Assembly: GCA_965213735.1 (NCBI GenBank)
Contig: CBDCAB010000005.1
Coordinates: 1,674,001-1,738,000 of the forward strand
Direction: 5' to 3'
Length of the DNA: 64,000 nucleotides
Source: CALDTK01 sp965213735
GTDB lineage: Bacteria; Bacteroidota; Bacteroidia; Chitinophagales; Saprospiraceae
Position numbers and translations under genes: made by a program. Shown piece after piece: positions 24,265 to 33,975 of this stretch (position 1 is its first letter; each line of letters begins with the position of its first letter). The notes under the pieces were generated by a model. The model saw only the letters and a program-made list of their open reading frames with translations. It was not told the DNA's origin and ran no database searches.

Positions 24265-25803
24265 TTATTCAACCTCCCACTCAGTGATCTTTTTCTCGGC
24301 ACTACTGAAATTGATCCCGATGGAGATCATATTCTTCCCACCCGCTCGATAAGCGGCAGCATAATTCCGCTCGCGGATTTGACGTAGAGCCTCCTTGGCA
24401 CTGCCATTTAGCTTAAACTCCAGCACATAAACATGTGTCTTTGTCTGAACTACAGCATCGACCCTACCCCGTAGCACGCTGACTTCAGAAGTTATGTACT
24501 GCCCGAGGTACGTGAACAGCAAGTGGATGAGCGCGTGGTAGAGATTTTCTTTGGCCTGTACGAATAGCTGGTGTGGGATAGTCTGAAAGAGGTCGTCGAT
24601 GAGCTGTCTAATTCCATCTAAATCATTTTGATCAAAGGCTTTAGCGAGGCGAACGACAGCGGGAGTTGATTCATGAACGTTGCTGTGGCGATAAGCGGCG
24701 ATTAAATACTGTAGCATGCTGTCCTTAACCTCCCGATTGGGATAGTCGAGGGTATAGAGCATGTACTGCGGGTCGTAGTCTTTGATAGTAAGGTACCCGG
24801 TCTGGAAAAGCAGCGGCACAGTCTCTAGCCGATCGAGTAGGTAGGATTCAAAAGCCGAAGTTCCTACTTCCTGTTGCTCGAATTGGTAGTAGTAGCGCTC
24901 GCGCATGAGGTCAATCAGGAAGGTTGGGGTTCCGGTAGTAAACCAGTAGTTCCGAAACTGCCAGTCAGTAAAAAAGGATAGGAGTGAAAAAGGATTATAA
25001 ACTGGATCTCCACCATCTAAAAAGGAGTAGCCATTATACCAGTCTCGGATGTTCAGCCGAAGCTCAGCTATTTCCTGTTCTCGTTCATGAGCATCAATTG
25101 CTTCGCCAAAGTGCCTTTCTAGTTCTTCGGCAGTAATGCCTAATAAGTGTTCGCTTATCGGGGAGAGCGTAATATTACTTAGGTTGTTAAGGTCTGAAAA
25201 GATACCGACTTTACTAAATTTGCTCTCGCCTGTTATAAGCAGAAATTTAATGTAGGCATCGCTATTCTTGATGATGCTGTAAAAGGACTTGAGCGTTGCT
25301 TGATTATCTAGCGCTTGGGGCAGCTTCTCCTTTGACAGGTAGTCGATGAGCGGTTTGTCGTACTCATCAATCAGCACCACCACGCGGCCGCGGGTTGTAG
25401 CAAGTTGGCGGAGTAAATCCTCGAACAGTTCAGATACGAGTTTTGAGCTTGCTTGCAGTCCGTGCTCCGCGTATTGCTTTAGCAGTGCTTTACCTAATCC
25501 TGCGGTTAAGGATTGATCCTTGTAGTTGATCGTGTTGAAGGCGAAGTGCACCACCGGGTACGTTTCCTTCCAATCCCAATGCTGATCAATCCATAGGTCC
25601 TTGAAGAGCTCTCGGCTTCCGGAATAGAGCTCCTTTATCACCGATAGCATCAGCGACTTGCCGAAGCGACGTGGACGGGCGAGAAAGAAGTATTTTCCCG
25701 TAGTAAGTAGGCGGTGAATATGCTCTGTCTTATCAATATAAAGCGCCTGCTCCTCTCGGATTCCTCGAAAGTCCTGCTGACCGATGGGGAGTTTAGGGAG
25801 CAT
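24265..25803 (-). CDS. AAA-ATPase-like protein with C-terminal PD-(D/E)XK nuclease domain
   Basis: The 512-aa protein opens with LPIGQQDFRGIREEQALYID, then Walker A-like RPRRFGKS (K49) and Walker B LIDEYDKPLID, the layout of the AAA-ATPase_like family (PF09820). The C-terminal domain contains GRVDAVVQTKTHVYVLEFKL, the D...ExK core of the fused PD-(D/E)XK nuclease domain (PF08011). Such genes are multi-copy and mobile in Bacteroidota. The biochemical role is not established; a nucleic-acid-directed or selfish function is often presumed. It stands alone between a SNF2 gene and the tubulin gene, with 188 and 333 bases on either side. Confidence 0.9.
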   Translation of the reverse strand: MLPKLPIGQQDFRGIREEQALYIDKTEHIHRLLTTGKYFFLARPRRFGKSLMLSVIKELYSGSRELFKDLWIDQHWDWKETYPVVHFAFNTINYKDQSLTAGLGKALLKQYAEHGLQASSKLVSELFEDLLRQLATTRGRVVVLIDEYDKPLIDYLSKEKLPQALDNQATLKSFYSIIKNSDAYIKFLLITGESKFSKVGIFSDLNNLSNITLSPISEHLLGITAEELERHFGEAIDAHEREQEIAELRLNIRDWYNGYSFLDGGDPVYNPFSLLSFFTDWQFRNYWFTTGTPTFLIDLMRERYYYQFEQQEVGTSAFESYLLDRLETVPLLFQTGYLTIKDYDPQYMLYTLDYPNREVKDSMLQYLIAAYRHSNVHESTPAVVRLAKAFDQNDLDGIRQLIDDLFQTIPHQLFVQAKENLYHALIHLLFTYLGQYITSEVSVLRGRVDAVVQTKTHVYVLEFKLNGSAKEALRQIRERNYAAAYRAGGKNMISIGINFSSAEKKITEWEVE

Positions 25804-26136
25804 GTTGGAAAGGTACGCAGAAGGGGAATGGAGGGGATGAGCGATCGCTCTCGCAGAATCGTAACGAGTAGCCAGCAGTGTCAGGCTGTGCTTAGAATGG
25901 GGTTATGAAGTCAACAGCTTGACAAAGATCTTGAGGATGGGAGTTGAAGGATGTGCTTCACGTTTAACCTACATCCTCTCTCGGCTCGCCATAAGAGCGG
26001 CACCGCAGACAGTTCCTTGTGCACGCTTGTAGCTAAAGCCTTACACCACCATCTGCAACCTCACCACATCCTAAAGGTAGCTGCCTTACCTACTTAATCA
26101 CCAAAGGAGTAGCATTTCCAAAGCACGATCCGCGTC
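25804..26136. other. 333-bp intergenic region
   Basis: No gene seen. It contains a weak 7-bp inverted repeat (AGGATGT near 25947 and ACATCCT near 25970) and no clear promoter or terminator. Confidence 0.5.
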
Positions 26137-29100
26137 TTACGCAGGTGGGGGTGGTGGAGGCGGAGCTGCTGCCATTTGTGCATCGTAAGCATCAGCGAGT
26201 GGCCCAATCTCTCGCCACACGACCCACTCGTCTTCCTGATAGATAAGAAGATCCATATCCTCGGGCAGCTGGTCTAGAATGCTTCGGATCGGGAGAGCTA
26301 GCGGAGATGTAGTATTGCTCATTCGGGAGTAGGTGTAGTAGCGAGGCTCGGTAGGTTCACTTGCAGGCGGAGCTGGAGCTTGGTCAGCCACTTGATGGGT
26401 GCTGGCAGAACTACTTGCATCAGCATATGCTCCACCTATGTCCTCAAAGATGGAGAGCTTAGCAGCAGGATATACTTCATGAAGCTTTTCCAAAGAGCGG
26501 AAGAGCGTATCGTGACAAGTATGCCCCTTAATGTGTTGCCGACGCTTGTAGGCATTGTCGTCTACATGTTTGTCCAGAAAGCTTTTCATTGCTTCCCCTT
26601 GATGATTGTGTGATGTATTAGCTCGCACATAGATTATGATCGACTCAGGCACGTAAGGGAAATCGTGACGGATGCTGGTTGGAGCAGTCTTAAAGTATTT
26701 AGCTAGTTCAGCTTCCCTTGCTGCTCTCACTTCGGCGTCAACTTTTTCAAATGCCATAAGCATGCGTGAGTGCGTTGCTTTAGCTATAGTGTCAAACCAA
26801 TCGCCGCGTTCATTGATGTCGTTAACAAAGGCTCTAATATTAACACGGGACTCGTGTTCGGGCGCGTTCTTTCGGGCATCTAGTAAGTACGTAAAGGCCG
26901 CGTCGTTATATCCTTGCCAATCTGGTGTAGCAGCTATTTGTAAGTCGCCATACTCATCAATTTGCAGGATACCGAAATGCTGCAGCATGTTGATGAAAGC
27001 TGGTCGCTCATGGAGCGGAATAGGGGTCGCTGCACCTATTGGTTCTGGTATATCAATGAAGTCTTTGTGGGTATGCTTGCTGTACCGTTTGTCCACATCG
27101 GCATCAGACTCACCAAGGGCCTGGAAGCGCGCCTGACATTCATACAGTTCCGCGAAGACAAATAAGGGTAGTGCGGTTTCAAAGGCAGTGAGAATAATTT
27201 CCTCCTTGTTATTAGTCTCTGCCGTTTTTAGCTCCTCTTTAAAGACGGTGCGAAACTGGCCCAGGAGGTTGACATCTTGCAGTTGAAGCAGCTTCATTTT
27301 ATGACCACGAGCGTCGCCACCCTTTACCTTGCCCGGTGCAAGAGGGCCAAGCAGATCAGCTCGATTGAGCATTAAGTTGAATGCTTGCTCGGTTTGATGC
27401 TCACGACCATCCTTCGCGAGGAAACTACAGATGTTGTATTCCTTGCGTAGCTCTTGCACAGTTAAAGTTTGAGCTTCGACTACTTTCACTAACTCAGAGG
27501 CAGTAACTTGTTCGGTGACAAGCCGATCCATAAAACTCAGGTTTAACTCGTCTTGAACTTTATCTGAGATTAGCTGCCCCTGCGTAAAGCGTAGATTTCG
27601 GGCAAACTCGGTAAAATCAGCCTCAGTCGCGCCAAACACGCGAAGTTCTAAGGCATCTCGGGGTTCATAGACTATTTTTGCTAATCGATTAGCATATTCA
27701 CTTAAAAGCCCTCCCACTGGGTTGTGCTCATCGTTTGTTTGAGTTCCTCGCGACTCTATCAATCGAGCATTCTGCACCATAATGCTGTAGTACTCCTCTA
27801 GCTCGCGATACAGCGCCATGTGGGCGGAGAGAATAGTGAAATTTGTATTCGCCTCAACTGCGGCAGCATAGGCTTGGCGAGCATTAGCCACTGCTTGTCG
27901 AAGGGCTCCTTCAGCTTGCTTGAGCGTTTTGGGACCTTTCTCAACGAGCCCCATGTTCTTGAAAAGCTTGTCGTTCTGATGATGCCAGACCTCACGATCC
28001 GCGGCAAGGGCAGTATTTATCCTGCCATAGTCATCTGACGTCCCATCAGCATACTTACCTAGCGCCTCAGCACTCTCTCTCCGTCGCGAATTTAGGTGGT
28101 CGAGTAGGCTAGTACCATGGTGCGTAAACTCAAATTCAGCTCCACTCGAAGCCCCAGGCAGCTTAGACATAAAGGAACGAAATCGTTCTTGTATATCAGC
28201 AGCAATATTATCCATTAACCTTGACACGGCCAGCAGAGCGGGGTTGAGTCCATAATCCTTCACGTACTGTTGTAGAACGTGGACAAACCCACGCTCGCCT
28301 TGATCAAGGTCGCCTTTTAGCGTTCGTTCTACTAGCAGTGCTTCGGCACGTTTAAATGCGGGAACGTTATCACCTTGAGCTTGAAACGCAACTTGAAGCG
28401 CATTTGCTGCACCTTGACTTTGACTGGTCATAGTGGCCACCCAAGGATCCTCAAATGTTTTGTTCCGAAGTGCTAAAGACTCGAAAGTGTAGAATGGTAA
28501 AGGTTGAACCAGTACTTCAGCCTCGGGTATAAACCGTGTCGATACTTCTTCTGCAAGCTGCTCAGGGCGCTTACGATCCGTGCTAGCTACTGGGCTCAAC
28601 GAACCATTTATAATGTCACCCAGTATTTCCTTCGTGTAGTAGTCTTGTGCGTAGCGGAATAACTGATCTATAGGATATACTAGCTTATATCTACCAATTC
28701 GGCCATAGTCGCGTTTGCGGGTCGTTGTACGTGCCGCGGCTTCTATCGTAGGATTGCCTCTGACGAACGCCTCTTTATTCGAAAAGAGATAGGCTCTGTA
28801 ATCATTACTCAAGCCGCCAAAGGTCATACCAAGTATAGTTTCTGCTAATGCACGATTTATTGTAGCATAATCACCTACAAGCGTAAGTTGCTGACCTTGC
28901 TGTGCGCTAATATTAAAAACAGTGTTATAAATTTCTTTAGTAATCTTCCTGTTATCCGATAATCCGAGAGCCGATTTAAGTTGCGCTTCCAAAGGATAAC
29001 CATGCAAGAGCACATGCTCGAGTTCCTTATACGATGCGTATTGATTGGCTTGAAGTGTCCCTAGATAAGCATTGCCAACATTGCGTCCGCTGACGGTAAA

Positions 29101-29814
29101 ACAACTGGGTAAGAAGTTGACAAAAGTGCGAATAGATTTTGTGGCAATCTGCATTTTACGCAACTCTTCAGTGACTATAGCTCCTATAGTTAGGTAGGTA
29201 CCTTTACCCGTACCACCTCCCATTGAGCCAATTACGTAAACGTTAAAGCCAGTCTCAGATGATCGTTGAAATCTATCTCTATAATTCTTTTCTAATGACT
29301 GGGAGACATACTCCGCATTGTTCAGTTCAGTAAGAACCTTGTTAATTGTCGTGGCGACCTCGTTGAGATTTGCCCAAAGTGCCATTTTGCCAATAATACC
29401 ATAGCCACCGGCACCGTAGCCTTGGGCTGCGCGACGCACTTCTTCAAGATGTTCGGCAGCGACGAAGTCTTCAGCGTTGAGTTTAGACGGGTCTTTGAGC
29501 CACTCAACCATATTATCACGGTCATAGCTGATCAAAAGCTTCTCAGATGGGCTCAGCGTCATATTGAAGGACTCTTCATAGCTGCTGTCAGCATGGTCAT
29601 CGGGTCCCTGCTCAGTGTGCTTGTACCGTTCAGCTCTAGCTTCTGCTTTCGACGAGGTGAGAAACTCCGTGTCGATGGCCAAGAAGCGTAATAATGGGAA
29701 AGGTCTATCTCGTTTTAGGTAGTTCCTATGGGCGAGTCGCTTAATTTCAGAAACGGTCATCGTGCCGGTGCCGCCTAGGCCAATGACGAGAGTGGGTGGG
29801 ACTTCAGTTGGCAT
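26137..29814 (-). CDS. Tubulin-like GTPase family protein (Tubulin_2 type)
   Basis: The 1225-aa protein begins with a nucleotide-binding strand-loop LVIGLGGTGTMTVSEIKRLA and carries the tubulin/FtsZ-type glycine loop GSMGGGTGKGTYL (G199-G205; FtsZ has GGGTGTG). About 800 residues of mostly helical sequence follow, with an AYAAAVEANT-type coiled region. The C-terminus is a proline-rich tail (AAPPPPPPPA), perhaps a docking site. This matches the large bacterial tubulin-like proteins (PF13809), which are typically encoded beside von Willebrand A proteins, as here: the VWA gene lies directly upstream with a 20-bp gap. Polymerisation is not known for this family. Probably cytoplasmic, acting with the membrane-anchored VWA partner. 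Confidence 0.85.
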   Translation of the reverse strand: MPTEVPPTLVIGLGGTGTMTVSEIKRLAHRNYLKRDRPFPLLRFLAIDTEFLTSSKAEARAERYKHTEQGPDDHADSSYEESFNMTLSPSEKLLISYDRDNMVEWLKDPSKLNAEDFVAAEHLEEVRRAAQGYGAGGYGIIGKMALWANLNEVATTINKVLTELNNAEYVSQSLEKNYRDRFQRSSETGFNVYVIGSMGGGTGKGTYLTIGAIVTEELRKMQIATKSIRTFVNFLPSCFTVSGRNVGNAYLGTLQANQYASYKELEHVLLHGYPLEAQLKSALGLSDNRKITKEIYNTVFNISAQQGQQLTLVGDYATINRALAETILGMTFGGLSNDYRAYLFSNKEAFVRGNPTIEAAARTTTRKRDYGRIGRYKLVYPIDQLFRYAQDYYTKEILGDIINGSLSPVASTDRKRPEQLAEEVSTRFIPEAEVLVQPLPFYTFESLALRNKTFEDPWVATMTSQSQGAANALQVAFQAQGDNVPAFKRAEALLVERTLKGDLDQGERGFVHVLQQYVKDYGLNPALLAVSRLMDNIAADIQERFRSFMSKLPGASSGAEFEFTHHGTSLLDHLNSRRRESAEALGKYADGTSDDYGRINTALAADREVWHHQNDKLFKNMGLVEKGPKTLKQAEGALRQAVANARQAYAAAVEANTNFTILSAHMALYRELEEYYSIMVQNARLIESRGTQTNDEHNPVGGLLSEYANRLAKIVYEPRDALELRVFGATEADFTEFARNLRFTQGQLISDKVQDELNLSFMDRLVTEQVTASELVKVVEAQTLTVQELRKEYNICSFLAKDGREHQTEQAFNLMLNRADLLGPLAPGKVKGGDARGHKMKLLQLQDVNLLGQFRTVFKEELKTAETNNKEEIILTAFETALPLFVFAELYECQARFQALGESDADVDKRYSKHTHKDFIDIPEPIGAATPIPLHERPAFINMLQHFGILQIDEYGDLQIAATPDWQGYNDAAFTYLLDARKNAPEHESRVNIRAFVNDINERGDWFDTIAKATHSRMLMAFEKVDAEVRAAREAELAKYFKTAPTSIRHDFPYVPESIIIYVRANTSHNHQGEAMKSFLDKHVDDNAYKRRQHIKGHTCHDTLFRSLEKLHEVYPAAKLSIFEDIGGAYADASSSASTHQVADQAPAPPASEPTEPRYYTYSRMSNTTSPLALPIRSILDQLPEDMDLLIYQEDEWVVWREIGPLADAYDAQMAAAPPPPPPPA

Positions 29815-29834
29815 CTGGGTGATTCTTTAAGCGG

Positions 29835-32783
29835 TTATGAGGCTTCGCGACCTGCTAGGTGAGGGACCGTGATATGTACGCGAATAAGCCTACCATCACG
29901 TTCGAATAAAGCTGCAAAGTAATCATTTCCCACTCCCGGTCCGACATGAATCGTCTGTCCTAGCGGTATCTCCTCACCAAGCTTCACAAACTGCGGGGTC
30001 ATGCCATTCATGATATAGCTGGGCATCCCTAGCTGGACGAGTTTAACAGTGGTCGCTCCCACGGTAAAGGTGCCAAAGTTGTCCCCTACGGTCACTCGAG
30101 TTCTAACTTGATCTTCATGTCCAGGGAAACTGTCAGGCGTTATACCACAGATCTTGACGGTAGCTTCTGCAGACTCGGAGGCCGTGTAGAATTGGAAGGT
30201 CCTGCGACCAGGGAGTTCGCGACTCACCTTCTGTTCAAGATCCGTCAAGAAGTCTTTCTTGCAGTTCCCTACGACCAGAGAAGTTAGTTTCGCATCATCT
30301 TCACGAATCATGGTGCGCATCGCCCGGCGCGCCCGTATTACTTCAGGCTCTTGATCTGCGTAGGGATAAAGTGCGCCATTGCCATAACTTGTTTTGGCGA
30401 AAGCGAGACAATAATTTTGCACCGGTGCAGGAAACTCCTCTAAAAAGTCTTCAGGGCTTTTGCGACTGATAGAATTCCACAGTTGCCGTCGTTGATTTAG
30501 GGCGCGCCGTTTTGTGAGATAGAAGATCAGTAACGCCACCACAACCGCCAGCACCACAATAATCAATAAAATTAGCATTCCTGCTAAGGCACTTTCAACT
30601 ACGAAGCGATCCACTGGATCTGTGCGTAGTGCGAGTTTCACATCAGAATCGTCGAGAATGATTGCCTCGCTGTTACCAACAATAGATCCTCCAACGGTGA
30701 GCGTAGGCATCGGCTCGAGCGGATCATTAAAGTCGATTTGACCCTCTATCTTCTTTATGCTAAAATCTGCACCAAAGCTACCCTCTTCTGTAGCATCCTT
30801 GGCAGCAATTCTAACTGCTGCCGAATCACTGTAATTGCCAGTAGTATAGGATCGCCACCCAGCCTTGCTAATAGCTGATGCAGTATAAGTGTGTACATTG
30901 CTATGAGTCATTCGTGGGCTAAATCTCTCATCAGGGAAAAGCTTATTAGGCCGCGCTCGAATACTTACTGTAGCTGTGTATTCATCTTCATATGGTAGAT
31001 AAAATGACACGGTAGAGTTAGAGTTAACTGTGCGTTCAACAGTCGCACGTTCAGGAGCATCTGAACGCAAGACCTTATTCCAGGCTAGAACCACCTGTGA
31101 CCACCAGCTGCTAGATTGCGGAGCTTCAGCCTGTGCTGGATGTGATACAGTGGTGATTAATCGCCGCGGCTTAACAGTATGCGAAACTATTGATTTATTA
31201 TCAAAAGCGAGTTGATAGCCTGGAGGATTTTCAAGGCTTAAAGTTAGTGCTCCAGCCTGCAATGGGAGACTTGTCCCACTATATTCTCCTTCATTACCTA
31301 ACTCTAAAGTGATTGGGCCATTGGCCTCACCTGTCTCTAAATTTAAAGTTGTTTGTTGTGCAAGGGAAGGAGGAGCATTTTTAGGCAGCTTAACAACATA
31401 CGTTAAACGCCTTCCCTGCCAAGCCTGACTTGTGTCGTAGCGTATGTTAGCGAGCGCATCCACTGCAGCTACACATACCTGCCCGTTAGGAATCAGCGAG
31501 GCCGTAGAAGCCCTCTCTAACGCTGCGGGATCATAAGACCAGTCAGATAGAAATTTATAGGACCCGATGCTGCCAGGAGCTACTCTGACTGGGACAGCGA
31601 GCTTAGCTCCGTCTGTAAAGGTCGAATCTAGAAGAACATCGTTTGCTTTGGCTACAAAAATCCTGAATGCGACATTATTTAAGAAGTCCCGCTGATTTAG
31701 AGGCATATTAGTGAGGGAATCAATAAAAGCTACCTCAAGGGCATTAGTAGCATTATCTGCAAAGCAGGCACCGTCGTGTGGACGTGTGACCCTGACATTT
31801 AAGTAGGCTCTTAGAAAGCTGATGTAATCTGCTGAGAAGTTAGCTTTTGCACCGTTAAACTGTATTTTGTATTCTCCCTTTGCTACCCCTTGCGGCAAAA
31901 CAATCTGTACAAAGGTTGGCGTATGGTCCACTCTGTATAAACTCGCAGGTAAGGTTGTGCCATCAGGAGATCGTATGCTCGTTACTGTGGCATTAGCTCC
32001 TGGTGAGGAGATGACCGCAGTTAACGTTTGTGAGGCTGCATGCTTGTGTAGGGAAACGACTTGTTGATTATTAGCATTTAGTTGCCCCCGCTGAACAATA
32101 TAATTATTTAAATCATCTACATAGGAGAAGAGTGTGGTCACTAGTGTAGCCACGTAGTCGAAGCTATTGCCGACATACTGTTCACTCGAGGCTGGTATTG
32201 CTGTCAACCATGAGCTCTCGTTCGCAAGCTTGCGAGGCTTCCCAAAGATCAGAAATCGCGTTCCGCGGAGAGGGCTGTAATCTATGTTAGGGCGCGGACC
32301 GGGTCCTTCATCTTGCGCGTCTGTCAATACCAATGTGGAGGTGCTAGGAGAGGGCCTTACCTCAAGTGCTTTGCCCAGTCCGCTATGATAATCTGTTGAA
32401 GAATAAAACTTATCAGGTTTGGCCAGCGCCTGAGCTGCCTTTGCGAACTCGGAATTATCGTTCAGCGTCCCTTGATAGAGAAGTTCGTGCTGAGATTCTC
32501 CGCCAAACCCGATGTAGTCGAGCTGGAGTCCCTTCAGTTCGTTGGGGTACAGCTTGCGCCAGATATCGGCCAAGTCCAGCAGCGTGCTAGCAGAATTTTC
32601 TGCAGCTGTCAAGGCCTCGCCGTGCATGGATCCAGAGTAGTCGACAACCAGCTGAATACGTGGGGACTGCGCTACCACTGCGCTTGCAAGCCCTAATAAA
32701 GTTATGAACAGCAGCTTGCTCGCCCAGAACTTTGCAATTTTGCCACCTATAGCTGCCCAAAAATCTTCAAGTGTACTGCGCAT
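29835..32783 (-). CDS. Membrane-anchored von Willebrand factor A domain protein
   Basis: The 982-aa protein has an N-terminal signal/anchor (LLFITLLGLASAVVAQ) followed directly by the VWA domain with an intact MIDAS motif DYSGS (D48, S50, S52) and TLVLTDAQDE as a later metal ligand region. Several beta-rich, Ig-like segments fill residues ~240-720. A single membrane helix (GMLILLIIVVLAVVVALLIF, ~733-756) is followed by a basic stop-transfer KRR and a ~220-residue cytoplasmic domain. The topology is thus an outer VWA sensor joined across the inner membrane to a domain that could contact the tubulin-like protein encoded 20 bp downstream. The two genes are almost certainly co-transcribed. Confidence 0.88.
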   Translation of the reverse strand: MRSTLEDFWAAIGGKIAKFWASKLLFITLLGLASAVVAQSPRIQLVVDYSGSMHGEALTAAENSASTLLDLADIWRKLYPNELKGLQLDYIGFGGESQHELLYQGTLNDNSEFAKAAQALAKPDKFYSSTDYHSGLGKALEVRPSPSTSTLVLTDAQDEGPGPRPNIDYSPLRGTRFLIFGKPRKLANESSWLTAIPASSEQYVGNSFDYVATLVTTLFSYVDDLNNYIVQRGQLNANNQQVVSLHKHAASQTLTAVISSPGANATVTSIRSPDGTTLPASLYRVDHTPTFVQIVLPQGVAKGEYKIQFNGAKANFSADYISFLRAYLNVRVTRPHDGACFADNATNALEVAFIDSLTNMPLNQRDFLNNVAFRIFVAKANDVLLDSTFTDGAKLAVPVRVAPGSIGSYKFLSDWSYDPAALERASTASLIPNGQVCVAAVDALANIRYDTSQAWQGRRLTYVVKLPKNAPPSLAQQTTLNLETGEANGPITLELGNEGEYSGTSLPLQAGALTLSLENPPGYQLAFDNKSIVSHTVKPRRLITTVSHPAQAEAPQSSSWWSQVVLAWNKVLRSDAPERATVERTVNSNSTVSFYLPYEDEYTATVSIRARPNKLFPDERFSPRMTHSNVHTYTASAISKAGWRSYTTGNYSDSAAVRIAAKDATEEGSFGADFSIKKIEGQIDFNDPLEPMPTLTVGGSIVGNSEAIILDDSDVKLALRTDPVDRFVVESALAGMLILLIIVVLAVVVALLIFYLTKRRALNQRRQLWNSISRKSPEDFLEEFPAPVQNYCLAFAKTSYGNGALYPYADQEPEVIRARRAMRTMIREDDAKLTSLVVGNCKKDFLTDLEQKVSRELPGRRTFQFYTASESAEATVKICGITPDSFPGHEDQVRTRVTVGDNFGTFTVGATTVKLVQLGMPSYIMNGMTPQFVKLGEEIPLGQTIHVGPGVGNDYFAALFERDGRLIRVHITVPHLAGREAS

Positions 32784-33015
32784 AGTAAGGAAGGCTACTC
32801 AAGGGGTGAATATTAGTTAGCTCTCAGCAACTCAGGCAGATGCCCATCGGAATACCACGAGCTCCTCCATTATGAGTCACACCGCTGGCGCTAACGCACA
32901 CGAAAGGTAGACGATTTCCAAGGAATGAAGCTGTTGCTCCCACCACATCCCCCTCGAACAGCACTACCCAAGATGCGTTAGCTCCTGTACAACCATCCGC
33001 CCAAATCCTGCCACT

Positions 33016-33975
33016 ATGTTGTCCTCCGCCCCCACCGAACGATTAGCACCTGACGTACTGCGAATCCCTATCGCCTTTGTCAACGTGTATGCCATTGGCC
33101 AGCCGCATGGCGTGTGGGTGCTCGTCGACACCGGCCTCCCGGGAGCGGCAGGTTATATTCAATCGGTGGTGGAAAATGAAATGGGATCAGCTCCAGAAGC
33201 CATTCTGCTCACCCATGGTCACTTCGATCATGCTAGCAATGCGTACGCTTTAGCCGAGCGGTGGGGAGTACCCGTCTATGCACACCGAGAAGAAATGCCT
33301 TTCCTGACGGGTAAATCAGATTACCCACCCGCTGATTCGTCAATGGGAGGAGCGATCGCACATTTAGCTCGGGTCTTTCCAGCGAGCGGCTTCGACTTGA
33401 AGGAACACGTGAGAGAACTCGACTCCTCGAATGCAGTGCCACACCTGCCGCAATGGCGCTGGCTCCACACCCCTGGCCATACCGCCGGTCATGTGTCGCT
33501 GTGGCGCGAGTCTGATAGGCTGCTTATCGCTGGTGATGCACTTGCCACGATGGACCTCGATAGCTGGGTCACTCAAGTGACACACGAGCGGGAATTGGCA
33601 CGTCCACCAGTGCCTTTTACCCCAGATTGGGATGCCGCCGAGGCGAGCATGCGTAGGCTGGCTGAATTGGCCCCCGCAATTATTGGCGCTGGTCACGGTC
33701 GAGGACTTTCCGCTCCTGATCTTGCCGAAAAGCTCAAGCTATTTGCAGCCAAATCACATCGACCGGCGTATGGTCGCTACGCCTACGAAGCGGCTGAGTA
33801 TGATCCTAACTTCGGGGTGATGTCGGTGCCGCCGCCAGTCTTTGATAAAGCTGGTCTTCAGGCCTTGACCCTGCTCGGTGGAGTAGCCTTGGGAGTGGCC
33901 TTCTATGCTATGCTTGGCTCGCGCGAGGAGGAGGAAGTCTATGCGACACAGTATCCAGAACTACAGGATTACTAG
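33016..33975 (+). CDS. MBL-fold metallo-hydrolase
   Basis: The 319-aa protein carries the full metallo-beta-lactamase zinc set: THGHFDH (H67, H69, D71, H72), H155 in HTPGHTAGH, and D174 in AGDAL. It is divergent from the VWA gene and lacks a signal peptide. After the catalytic domain a hydrophobic segment near the C-terminus (LTLLGGVALGVAFYAML) could be a tail anchor, which is unusual for the family. The substrate is not evident; glyoxalase II-like and lactonase-like members share these motifs. Its stop overlaps the convergent ApaH-like gene by 4 bases. Confidence 0.9.
   Translation: MLSSAPTERLAPDVLRIPIAFVNVYAIGQPHGVWVLVDTGLPGAAGYIQSVVENEMGSAPEAILLTHGHFDHASNAYALAERWGVPVYAHREEMPFLTGKSDYPPADSSMGGAIAHLARVFPASGFDLKEHVRELDSSNAVPHLPQWRWLHTPGHTAGHVSLWRESDRLLIAGDALATMDLDSWVTQVTHERELARPPVPFTPDWDAAEASMRRLAELAPAIIGAGHGRGLSAPDLAEKLKLFAAKSHRPAYGRYAYEAAEYDPNFGVMSVPPPVFDKAGLQALTLLGGVALGVAFYAMLGSREEEEVYATQYPELQDY

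Noticed and set aside
26672..27136. 154-aa plus-strand frame
   Set aside because: Antisense shadow of the tubulin-like gene without recognisable features.
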